From CAYPYI01 sp964415085 (lineage in GTDB: Bacteria > Bacillota > Clostridia > Tissierellales > Tissierellaceae): a stretch of 22,134 nt of DNA. The first letter of the stretch is position 1; every line of letters begins with the position of its first letter. Positions 1-6,677 of this stretch are shown here, in pieces. The notes beneath the pieces are model-generated. The model ran no database searches, had not been told where the DNA came from, and saw only the letters and a list, made by a program, of their open reading frames with translations. The position numbers and the translations under genes are program-made. Location of the stretch: NCBI GenBank assembly GCA_964415085.1, contig CAYPYI010000017.1, positions 1 to 22,134 on the forward strand. Reading direction: 5' to 3'.

Positions 1-464
1 ATAGCGAATAATAATATTGATATAATTCTACTTTTTTCTATTCCATATTTATATACAAAAGTAATTAAAATAGATGAGAATATATTTATTAGTAAATATA
101 TTGTTAATGCTGCTATTAAAAACTCTTTAACTGGCATATCTGTTTTTGGTAAAATAAAAAAATAGGATATTGGTCCTGATATCATTAAAGGAATTGTTGT
201 TAATATTAATAAGAGTATAAATTTACTTTTAACTATATCTTCCTTTTTAATTGGCATAGTCTGTACATACACATCCCACTTTGCTAAGTCATCATATGCC
301 ATAGATGTTATGCTCATCATGCTTACAAGAATACTCGCCATTGTTACTAAATAAATAGGATTACTTGATTGTATTGAAATAAATGTAAAAAATATTAGTA
401 TAACTAATAATGTTTTCAGCTGTTGTTTTAAATTTAAAAAATCCTTAATTAAAAGTCCTTTCAT
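1..464 (-). CDS. ABC-2 type transporter permease (3' end cut by window edge)
   Basis: Partial gene; its 3' part lies beyond base 1. The ATG at 464 follows an AGAGGTGAT ribosome site that lies inside the 3' end of the upstream ATPase gene, so the two overlap by 20 bases and are probably translationally coupled. The first 154 codons give a short basic start (MKGLLIKDFL), a hydrophobic segment, then YDDLAKWDVYVQTMPI, and two further hydrophobic segments. An acidic-KWD-MPI signature after the first membrane helix is typical of small ABC-2 permeases paired with YtrB/BcrA-like ATPases. It is likely the membrane half of an exporter whose substrate cannot be told from the sequence (peptides and antibiotics are common for the family). 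Confidence 0.85.
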   Translation of the reverse strand, partial: MKGLLIKDFLNLKQQLKTLLVILIFFTFISIQSSNPIYLVTMASILVSMMSITSMAYDDLAKWDVYVQTMPIKKEDIVKSKFILLLILTTIPLMISGPISYFFILPKTDMPVKEFLIAALTIYLLINIFSSILITFVYKYGIEKSRIISILLFA

Positions 465-1320
465 CTTTATCACCTCTTATATAAAATAACATTATTTCTT
501 CCAAATTCACCTGGTCTATAACATGATTAATATCTAATTTATCAAAATCAATCTCCCCATTTAGTAAAACTTCATAACCAAAACCAGTTTTTCTAAAATT
601 AATTATATTTTCCTTTGGAATCTTTTCAAAATCTTCTAGGCTACATTTTATTCTTTTATGTTTATCTATAACATCAAATTTATCTAATGAAAAGACAACT
701 TCTCCCTTATGAATAAAAGTTATATAATCAGCTACTCTATCTAAATCACTAGTAATATGGGTTGAAAATAGTATAGATCTGTTTTCATCTTGAATAAATT
801 CTAGAAATATATCTAAAAGTTCATTTCTTGATACTGGATCTAGTCCACTTGTTGGCTCATCTAATATTAAAAACTCTGGTTTGTGTGATAAAGCTGCCGC
901 TATTGATAGTTTCATCTTCATTCCTTTTGAATACTCTTTTACAATTTTTTCTTTTGGTAAGTTTAACTTATCTAAATATGAAAAAAATAAATTATCATCC
1001 CAATTTTTATATATATTTTTCATAATCTTATTTATATCTTTTGAATTTAGATTATCATGAAAATAAGATTCATCTAATACTACGCCTATTCTCTGTTTAA
1101 TATCTAGTTCATTTTCTATACTATCTAGTCCTAAAATTTCTATACTTCCACTATCTTTATTTATTATATTTAAAATAGATTTAATTGTAGTAGTTTTACC
1201 AGCACCATTCTCACCTACAAGCCCCATAATACTTCCTTTTGGAATAACCATATTAACATTTTTTAAACTAAAGCTATCATAATGTTTTGATAGATTACTA
1301 ATTTCTAATACATTTGTCAT
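445..1320 (-). CDS. ABC transporter ATP-binding protein (YtrB/BcrA-like)
   Basis: Cytoplasmic ATPase of a drug- or peptide-type exporter, 291 residues. Walker A GENGAGKTT is at about 36-44, the signature is the YSKGM variant at about 131-135, Walker B with LILDEP is at about 151-157, and an H-loop FSTH follows. Replacement of LSGGQ by a SKGM form is usual in this branch. A start at 1335 is possible, but that ATG is part of the ribosome site ATGAGGGTGAT; the ATG at 1320 has correct spacing and gives the usual family start MTNVLEISNL. The regulator upstream stops at 1322, so the genes abut, and the permease downstream overlaps it. It is the middle gene of a three-gene regulator-ATPase-permease operon. 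Confidence 0.93.
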   Translation of the reverse strand: MTNVLEISNLSKHYDSFSLKNVNMVIPKGSIMGLVGENGAGKTTTIKSILNIINKDSGSIEILGLDSIENELDIKQRIGVVLDESYFHDNLNSKDINKIMKNIYKNWDDNLFFSYLDKLNLPKEKIVKEYSKGMKMKLSIAAALSHKPEFLILDEPTSGLDPVSRNELLDIFLEFIQDENRSILFSTHITSDLDRVADYITFIHKGEVVFSLDKFDVIDKHKRIKCSLEDFEKIPKENIINFRKTGFGYEVLLNGEIDFDKLDINHVIDQVNLEEIMLFYIRGDKDERTFN

Positions 1321-1321
1321 T

Positions 1322-1696
1322 TTAATCACCCTCATAAATAGTTTTTACAATACTTTGCAATTCTTCCAGACTAATATCACTAATTTTAGCTAATTCAACA
1401 GAAGTTAATATATTCTCTTCCATCTTCTTTAAATTTTCCTCTTTTATAAGTTCTATATTCTTTCTGGCTACAAAGGTACCTTTTCCTGTAAATGATTCTA
1501 CAAAACCCTCTTTTTCTAATTCTTCATATGCTCTTTTCGTTGTTATAACACTTATTCTTAGTTCTTTTGCTAATATTCTCATTGAGGGAAGAGCATCGCC
1601 TTCTTCAAGTTTCCCTTGTAGTATTAAATCTTTAATCTGAGAATAGATTTGTTCATAAATAGGTCTATTATCCATATTACTTATTAATATATTCAA
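1322..1696 (-). CDS. GntR family repressor, YtrA subfamily
   Basis: 124 residues: a winged-helix GntR domain at about 10-75 (PIYEQIYSQIKDLIL, then LPSMRILAKELRIS, the recognition helix and the TGKGTFVA wing), followed by a short helical tail of about 45 residues. This short C-terminus defines the YtrA group, which usually represses its own ABC exporter operon. An upstream ATG at 1711 exists, but it belongs to the ribosome site ATGAAGGTGAT; the TTG at 1696 has good spacing and yields MNILISNMDNRPIYEQ, the normal start of the family. It is the first gene of the operon, and a palindrome covering its promoter (separate entry) suggests autoregulation. Confidence 0.92.
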   Translation of the reverse strand: MNILISNMDNRPIYEQIYSQIKDLILQGKLEEGDALPSMRILAKELRISVITTKRAYEELEKEGFVESFTGKGTFVARKNIELIKEENLKKMEENILTSVELAKISDISLEELQSIVKTIYEGD

Positions 1697-1712
1697 ATTT
1701 ATCACCTTCATT

Positions 1713-1770
1713 ATATATAATGTATATATCCTTTATATACATTATATATCCTTTTATTTAAATTTGTCAA
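1713..1770 (-). promoter_or_regulatory. Promoter and YtrA-type operator of the GntR-ABC operon
   Basis: Read leftward, TTGACA (1770-1765) and TATAAT (1746-1741) are separated by 18 bases: a consensus sigma-A promoter. A perfect 16-bp inverted repeat (1713-1728 and 1734-1749, 5-base spacer TCCTT) covers the -10 box and the start region. Inside it, AATGTA (1719-1724) and TACATT (1738-1743) are exactly 13 bases apart. From memory, the Bacillus subtilis YtrA operator is AGTGTA-N13-TACACT, so the spacing is the same and each half-site differs at one base. Repression by blocking the -10 region is the natural inference. Confidence 0.82.
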
Positions 1771-1774
1771 TAAA

Positions 1775-1800
1775 AAAACCTGTAAATATTTACAGGTTTT
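1775..1800 (-). terminator. Terminator after the nitroreductase gene
   Basis: A perfect inverted repeat containing CCTGTAAA/TTTACAGG, just past the nitroreductase stop at 1805. Read leftward it ends in a run of seven T (about 1778-1772). It insulates the nitroreductase gene from the next promoter, whose -35 box begins at 1770. Confidence 0.8.
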
Positions 1801-1804
1801 ACTT

Positions 1805-2341
1805 TTAATTCTTTTTATTAAATTTATTATAATGTATTCTTTCATATTCCAAGTTATCTACATTATGATTTTCTTTTGTTTCATCTTTATAACCCATACT
1901 AATCATACTATGAACTCTGTAGTTATTAGGTAGGTCTAGTATTTGTTTTATATTATCCTCTACATTGCTACCATCATCTGCTATCTTATTTTCTGCATGC
2001 AACCAACATGATCCTAAATTTAAATCTTCACCTAACATTTGAATTAATATAGCTACTATTGATGCATCAGATACCCATGTAGTGGATACATCTTCTTTAC
2101 ATACAAGTACAAATCCAAGTGGAGCATCTTTTATCCATCTAGAAGATTTGCCCCTTGAATCTGCTAGTCTTTCTAAAGTTTTCTGATCTTCTACTACTAC
2201 TATTTCAATAGGCTTTAGATTGCATCCTGATGGAGCTGTCAAAGCTCCTTTTAAAATGTGTTCTATTTTTTCATCTGAAATTTTTTTATCTTTATATCTT
2301 CTAATCGTTCTTCTTTTTAATAACTTATCTAGCAACTTCAT
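1805..2341 (-). CDS. Nitroreductase family FMN oxidoreductase
   Basis: 178 residues, the length of the short single-domain nitroreductases that act as homodimers with FMN and NAD(P)H. Visible family marks are the N-terminal RRTIRRYKDKKIS segment that contacts the FMN phosphate, LTAPSGCN at about 34-41, a central DASIVAILIQMLGEDLNLGSCW stretch in two adjoining parts (helix plus GSCW), and the C-terminal MGYKDE. The physiological substrate is unknown. The ATG at 2341 is only two bases from the AAGGGGG ribosome site; a TTG two codons in has better spacing, so the protein may start at LDKLLKRR. The gene is 73 bases downstream of the previous leftward gene and could be read from there or from its own weak promoter. 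Confidence 0.9.
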   Translation of the reverse strand: MKLLDKLLKRRTIRRYKDKKISDEKIEHILKGALTAPSGCNLKPIEIVVVEDQKTLERLADSRGKSSRWIKDAPLGFVLVCKEDVSTTWVSDASIVAILIQMLGEDLNLGSCWLHAENKIADDGSNVEDNIKQILDLPNNYRVHSMISMGYKDETKENHNVDNLEYERIHYNKFNKKN

Positions 2342-2414
2342 TCCCCCTTAAAGTAATTTATATTTATTTTATCATATACATATATTTTTAACATTTTAAT
2401 TTAATCATATATCC

Positions 2415-2846
2415 TTACTTTAAGTTTTTATATAGATCATATAAACTATTATCCTTATATTCTACATAATAAAGTTTATTTTTTATAAATATTCGGCTTG
2501 TATCATTTCCATTAAATCTTAACCTTATAAAATCATCTTTATTATAAAAAAAATAATCACTTGTATCTGCAATATACTCATCTTCTTCTGATACTCTTTC
2601 TTTTATAACCATATTTTTCAAAGTATCTTTAAATTCTTTTATATCTTCTTCTTTTTTAAATTCTTTAACTTCTATTGGATATTCTGGGTTAGATTCAGCT
2701 AGATTAACTTCTACTCTATCAAAATCATAATTTTTTACTATTTTTAAATAGTCGTCTATTTCTTTTCTTTCTAATTTTATAAGTGATAATTTAACTAAAA
2801 TTAATAAAATAATAAATAGTGCTACTATCATTATTTTCTTTTTCAT
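2415..2846 (-). CDS. Membrane-anchored protein of unknown function
   Basis: 143 residues that I do not assign to a family. A basic start (MKKK) and a hydrophobic segment at about 4-22 form a signal anchor with no lipobox cysteine, so most of the protein should lie outside the cell. The remainder is charged, rich in Lys, Asp and Glu, with alternating beta-type patterns near the C-terminus (FIRLRFNG, IFIKNKLYYVEY), resembling small extracytoplasmic sensor or binding domains. The AAGGAG ribosome site is well placed. It is 10 bases downstream of the DUF975 gene and is the last gene of the MsrB-DUF975 operon. Confidence 0.75.
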   Translation of the reverse strand: MKKKIMIVALFIILLILVKLSLIKLERKEIDDYLKIVKNYDFDRVEVNLAESNPEYPIEVKEFKKEEDIKEFKDTLKNMVIKERVSEEDEYIADTSDYFFYNKDDFIRLRFNGNDTSRIFIKNKLYYVEYKDNSLYDLYKNLK

Positions 2847-2856
2847 ATATATCTCC

Positions 2857-3633
2857 TTAATAATAAATTTCTTCTAAAGGATCCCTATCTGATAACTTAT
2901 AGTATAAACTTGCATATGTGGCTTCCTTGTAAGGTCTTACAAATATACCACCTATACCAAATAACATTGCACCTAAAAAATCCCATCCTAAAAATGATAG
3001 TCTTAAAACAAAAATATCCCATTTGTTCCCATAAGTTATTTGTTTACTTATTCTTAAAGCTTCTTTTGTACTTATGTTTGGTTCTTCTGCTAGAATATAT
3101 GGAACAAATGAATACTCTATTGATTTTATAATACCTGGTATTACAAGAAGAAGTGACCATAGAAATACTAATATACTAACTACAAATTGTGTAACTGATA
3201 TATTTAGCCATTCTTTGGGTTTAAATGTGGAAAATATATCTACTATTTCTGGTTCTTCTTTATAACCTTTTAAGAAAAATCTAGCTGCACCTACTTCTAT
3301 CAAATATCTAATGACACTTATTATAACTGAAATTATAACAGCTGAGAATAGTGATAATCCCACTGCAAATATTGTAAATGGTAGGGTTATTATATTTCTA
3401 AGCATACCTTTAAATGTAAAACTATCATTTACTTCTTGATCAAAATCCCTTAAAACCCCTGGTATTTGTTCGATTCCTGATTCATAATTGTATTCTCCAG
3501 TATCTTGTGGTGGGTTTGATCCTGTATTACTTGATGTTACTAGTATTAAAATTAAACTAACTACAAATGCTTTAAAATAGTATTTTCTTAAAAAGTTTTT
3601 TGCATTTTCTTTTACTTCTCTTCTTGTCCACAT
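2857..3633 (-). CDS. DUF975 family integral membrane protein
   Basis: 258 residues. The start MWTRREVKENAKNFLRK, followed at once by a hydrophobic helix, is the hallmark of DUF975 proteins. About five to six membrane segments can be seen, with a loop of about 45 polar residues after the first. The conserved PGIIKSIEYSFVPYILAEEP segment is at about 167-186, and ALRISKQI follows. The biochemical role of the family is unknown. The ribosome site AAGGAG is formed by the last two sense codons of msrB, and the stop codons and starts are 7 bases apart, so expression is coupled to MsrB. Confidence 0.9.
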   Translation of the reverse strand: MWTRREVKENAKNFLRKYYFKAFVVSLILILVTSSNTGSNPPQDTGEYNYESGIEQIPGVLRDFDQEVNDSFTFKGMLRNIITLPFTIFAVGLSLFSAVIISVIISVIRYLIEVGAARFFLKGYKEEPEIVDIFSTFKPKEWLNISVTQFVVSILVFLWSLLLVIPGIIKSIEYSFVPYILAEEPNISTKEALRISKQITYGNKWDIFVLRLSFLGWDFLGAMLFGIGGIFVRPYKEATYASLYYKLSDRDPLEEIYY

Positions 3634-3640
3634 ATAATCA

Positions 3641-4093
3641 CTACTCCTTAAATAATATTAAATATTCTTCATATCCTTTTTCTTTCATTTCACTTTTAGG
3701 TATAAATTCTAATGCTGCACCGTTTATACAATATCTCAATCCACCCTTATCATGAGGTCCATCATTAAATACATGTCCTAAATGACTATTTGCATATGTG
3801 CTTTTTACTTCTATTCTTTTCATACCATGACTATTATCTTCATGGTTTTGAATATATTCTTTATCAATGGGTTTTGTAAAACTTGGCCAACCACATCCTG
3901 CATCATATTTATCAATCGATGCAAATAATGGTTCTTTAGAAACTACATCAACATAAATTCCCTCTTCATAATGATCATTATACTCACTTGTAAATGGTCT
4001 TTCTGTTGCACTTTTTTGTGTTACTTCATACTGAGTCTTATTTAACATTTTTGAAACCTCTTCATCTTTTGGTCTTTTATAATTTCCCCCCAT
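3641..4093 (-). CDS. msrB: Peptide-methionine (R)-S-oxide reductase MsrB
   Basis: Reduces methionine-R-sulfoxide in proteins, normally recycled by thioredoxin. 150 residues. The resolving cysteine is C67 in GCGWPSF, the catalytic cysteine is C122 in RYCINGAALEF, and the supporting residues SHGM and HLGHVFNDGP are present. The four zinc-binding cysteines of the E. coli-type enzyme (two CxxC pairs) are absent: the positions read VDVVSKE and STYANS, so this is the zinc-free form. The ATG at 4093 has an AGGAGGG site seven bases upstream. It is the first gene of the operon with DUF975 and the anchored protein. The partner enzyme MsrA is in a different operon (10663-11139). Confidence 0.97.
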   Translation of the reverse strand: MGGNYKRPKDEEVSKMLNKTQYEVTQKSATERPFTSEYNDHYEEGIYVDVVSKEPLFASIDKYDAGCGWPSFTKPIDKEYIQNHEDNSHGMKRIEVKSTYANSHLGHVFNDGPHDKGGLRYCINGAALEFIPKSEMKEKGYEEYLILFKE

Positions 4094-4223
4094 ATAAATC
4101 CCTCCTAATTTATAGTTAATTTCTTATAAAATTTAAATACTTTATCTCTTCTATTTATCTATATACCCATTTCATGATATAATTGTTATATATATCTATA
4201 TATCCAATTTAAGGAGAGATAAT

Positions 4224-4763
4224 ATGTCTAATTCATATATAACTAAAAATGCTTTAGCTCAATCTATGAAAGAATTAATGCTTAAAACTCCAATGGAAAA
4301 AATTAATATTAAAGATATTACTGATAAATGTGGTCTTAACAGGAAAAGTTTCTATTACCACTTTAAAGATAAGTATGAGCTTGTTAACTGGATTTTTTAT
4401 ACTGAATTTGTTTCAGAAATTAATAAAGATATCCATTATGATAGTTGGGATTTACTTGAAAAGATATGTATATATCTTTATGAAAATAAATTATTTTATA
4501 TAAATGCTTTAAATGTTTCAGGACAAAATTCATTTTCAGAATACTTCACAGAAGTTACTGAAGCTATAATATATGCCCATTATCAAGATGTATTAAAATA
4601 TGCTGATAATAATGATTTCTTCGTTACATACTTTGCAGATGCTACTAGACTTGCAATTACTAAATGGCTTATAGAAGATGATAAAATAAAGCCTAATGAA
4701 TTTATTAGGCTTATGAAAGAAGCTATAACTGGACTTGCTCTACATGTAGTTGATGAGATCTAA
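4224..4763 (+). CDS. TetR/AcrR family regulator, DhaS-like
   Basis: 179 residues. The DNA-binding domain is at about 5-52, with helix-turn-helix residues INIKDITDKCGLNRKSFYYH at 27-46 and then FKDKYELVNWI. The start YITKNALAQSMKELMLKTP and the wording of the HTH match the DhaS-like branch (TetR with the DhaS-type C-terminal domain), whose namesake activates dihydroxyacetone kinase genes in Lactococcus; no dha gene is present here. The AAGGAGAG site lies before the ATG. It is transcribed away from msrB, and its stop overlaps the stop of the next, convergent gene by four bases. Its target is unknown; the nearby DegV operon is a candidate. Confidence 0.9.
   Translation: MSNSYITKNALAQSMKELMLKTPMEKINIKDITDKCGLNRKSFYYHFKDKYELVNWIFYTEFVSEINKDIHYDSWDLLEKICIYLYENKLFYINALNVSGQNSFSEYFTEVTEAIIYAHYQDVLKYADNNDFFVTYFADATRLAITKWLIEDDKIKPNEFIRLMKEAITGLALHVVDEI
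4680..4712 (-). terminator. Possible terminator for the leftward gene, inside tetR
   Basis: A perfect 9-bp inverted repeat (AAGCCTAAT at 4689-4697, ATTAGGCTT at 4704-4712, 6-base loop). Read leftward it is followed by TTTATTTTAT, a plausible but interrupted T-run. It lies about 48 bases beyond the stop of the leftward gene (4760), within the last 80 bases of the convergent tetR coding region. No other terminator is visible between the two genes. Confidence 0.5.
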
Positions 4764-5596
4764 CTTCTTTGATTTGATTTAATTAATGCATTTATAAAAT
4801 CTATATCTTCATATAAATCTACTAAAAACACATTTGATTTTTGATGCCATCTAGAGTTTATTACATAATCTGTTATTGATTTATTTTTATTAGTATTAAT
4901 TAAAAAGGCTATATTTATGTCCATTTTCTCTATTTCCTTTAAAAACTTACCATTTAAAATATACTCTTCATCCTTTATATAATAATGAATTGCATATAGA
5001 AATTTATTTTTTCTTATTTCTTTTAGTGTATCTTCAAATTCACTTAATTTAAGTCCATCTAAATAATTTATTGATATTAAAAAATTTTTGCACGTAGTTA
5101 ATTTACTATAATCTAAATTTACATATTCATTTATCTTAATTAAAAATACAAGGTCTTGATTTTCTTTTATTATTTTATATAAATTATGTAAATCTGTCTT
5201 CTTATCAACCTCTATAATATATGCATATACTCCTAAAGCTTTACTTTCTAATAAGTTTATATCTCTAGACAAATCTATGGTTTTAATAAACTTTTCATCT
5301 TTAAGTCTAATAGATCCTCTTGATATACTATTGTAACCTAAATTATATGATACTTTTTTTAAAGTCTCTTCATCTACTCTGTAAACAATCTTTTCTACTA
5401 TTTCATAATACATACTATCTTCATCTTGTAATACATCTGATATTATCTTAAATACTTTTTCTTTGATAGAACTATTAGAGAAATATCTTCCTAAATCTAC
5501 TAGATTACGAATTCCTCTTTTAGAATTTACTTTAATATCTTTTATTCCTTTATTTATAGCAAGCTTTATAAATACACCATTTATATCATATTTCAT
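4760..5596 (-). CDS. Cysteine-less radical SAM paralogue (predicted inactive), function unknown
   Basis: 278 residues with no Fe-S motif; the only cysteine is C169. By eye it aligns with the intact radical SAM protein encoded at 6678. Residues 57-94 match the helical N-domain without gaps (QDEDS/SDKDS, then identical D75, K81, N85, N89, S90 and G94 at offset +1). After about 33 missing residues, the part holding the CxxxCxxC loop, ALGVYAYI (120-127) lines up with ELGTYMYI; the GGE that follows in the active enzyme is VDK here. Barrel-like alternation of beta strands and helices continues to about 235; the C-terminal cluster domain is absent. It is probably a non-enzymatic partner or regulator derived by duplication. 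It is divergent from degV. The assignment is an inference from a manual alignment. Confidence 0.6.
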   Translation of the reverse strand: MKYDINGVFIKLAINKGIKDIKVNSKRGIRNLVDLGRYFSNSSIKEKVFKIISDVLQDEDSMYYEIVEKIVYRVDEETLKKVSYNLGYNSISRGSIRLKDEKFIKTIDLSRDINLLESKALGVYAYIIEVDKKTDLHNLYKIIKENQDLVFLIKINEYVNLDYSKLTTCKNFLISINYLDGLKLSEFEDTLKEIRKNKFLYAIHYYIKDEEYILNGKFLKEIEKMDINIAFLINTNKNKSITDYVINSRWHQKSNVFLVDLYEDIDFINALIKSNQRS

Positions 5597-5675
5597 GAAA
5601 TCATCCTTTGTAATATTTACTTTTAAGTATATCTTAGTATATTTAAATTAAAATTGTATAGACATATTTATAAAT

Positions 5676-5694
5676 CTGTCCAAAAATAGGACAG
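5676..5694. promoter_or_regulatory. Palindrome CTGTCC-N7-GGACAG in the divergent promoter region
   Basis: Perfect 6-bp arms around AAAAATA; a U-G and an A-T pair could extend the stem to 8. It sits in the 187-base space between the leftward radical SAM paralogue and degV, where an operator serving both is expected. On the + strand a run of six T lies shortly after (5701-5705 region), so a hairpin acting as an attenuator or terminator is the other reading. The half-site TGTCC/GGACA also occurs in the published Lactococcus DhaS operator as I remember it, but there in the opposite order. Confidence 0.45.
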
Positions 5695-5783
5695 GTAACT
5701 TTTTTGTCTAATGAAAATATTATCTCTAACTATATAATTTAATATAAGGATTTATTACTTAAATAAAAAGGTTGGTGATTTTT

Positions 5784-6653
5784 TTGAGTAAATATTTAAT
5801 ATTAACTGATAGTACTTGTGATTTACCGCTAGATATCGTTAAAAAAGAAAATATAATAGTTTTACCTATGGAATATAATGTTGGTGATAAAAACTATACT
5901 TATAGTCCATATGAGGATTTTAACTGTGATGAATTTTATAAGAATTTGAAAATTAATAACAATGTAAGCACTACTCAGATTAACTTTATTAAATATGTGG
6001 ATTATTTTGAAGAATATTTAAAAGAAGGATTTGATATTTTATATATCGCTTTTTCTTCCAGTTTAAGTGGTACTTATGAATCATCTCTACTTGCAGCTAG
6101 TAAATTATCTGAAAAATACCCAGATAGAATAATAAAATCTATAGATTCTAAAGCTGCATCTATTGGAGAAGGTCTTTTAGTATATTTGGCAAATGAAAAG
6201 AAAAAAGCTGGATATTCTTTAGATGAAGTATATGAATGGATTTTAAGAAATAGAGATAATATCTGTCATTATTTTACAGTAGATGATTTGGAACATTTAT
6301 ATAAGGGTGGTAGAATTAGTAAACTTTCAGCTTCTGTTGGAACTACTCTTAATATAAAACCTGTTCTTCACGTTGATGATGAAGGCTCTTTAGTACCTTT
6401 ATGTAAGGTTCATGGAAGGAAAAGATCTTTAAAGCAATTGGTTTCTAATATGGAAGATTTAAGTATTAGTCCTAATGAACAAGTAATTTTTATAGGTCAT
6501 GCTGGCTGTAGTGATGATGCCGAGTATGTAAAAGATTTGATTTATGATTCTTTTAATCCTAAAGAAGTTATTATAAATCATATTGGACCTATAATTGGAT
6601 CTCATTCTGGTCCAAAGACAGTCGCACTATTTTTTTATGGAAGTAATAAATAG
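5784..6653 (+). CDS. DegV family fatty-acid-binding protein
   Basis: 289 residues, normal length. DegV/FakB proteins bind a fatty acid and present it to a DhaK/DhaL-like kinase (FakA) for phosphorylation before use in phospholipids. Family marks are LTDSTCDLP at 5-13, the SSSLSGTYESS lipid-head-group loop, DSKAASIGEG, and GGRISKLSA. An upstream TTG (5772) is open, but GGTGAT at 5774-5779 is the ribosome site for the TTG at 5784, which gives the standard start MSKYLILTDST. It is the first gene of an operon with the radical SAM gene 24 bases downstream. No FakA gene is in the window. Confidence 0.93.
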   Translation: MSKYLILTDSTCDLPLDIVKKENIIVLPMEYNVGDKNYTYSPYEDFNCDEFYKNLKINNNVSTTQINFIKYVDYFEEYLKEGFDILYIAFSSSLSGTYESSLLAASKLSEKYPDRIIKSIDSKAASIGEGLLVYLANEKKKAGYSLDEVYEWILRNRDNICHYFTVDDLEHLYKGGRISKLSASVGTTLNIKPVLHVDDEGSLVPLCKVHGRKRSLKQLVSNMEDLSISPNEQVIFIGHAGCSDDAEYVKDLIYDSFNPKEVIINHIGPIIGSHSGPKTVALFFYGSNK

Positions 6654-6677
6654 ATATTAGTTTAAGGAGGCTTTATT

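Noticed and set aside
2910..3265. Two rightward open frames of 73 and 63 codons inside the DUF975 gene
   Set aside because: They are antisense to a well-supported membrane protein gene, lack ribosome sites, and reflect hydrophobic codons read on the opposite strand.
4159..4168. CTATATACCC before tetR, identical to the left arm of the aldehyde dehydrogenase palindrome
   Set aside because: It has no matching right arm at a comparable distance, and the same CTATATACC also occurs inside the Nudix coding region (15785-15793), so chance is likely.
5733..5738. TATAAT upstream of degV as a promoter
   Set aside because: No acceptable -35 box at 16-18 bases; the nearest TTGTCT is 23 bases away.
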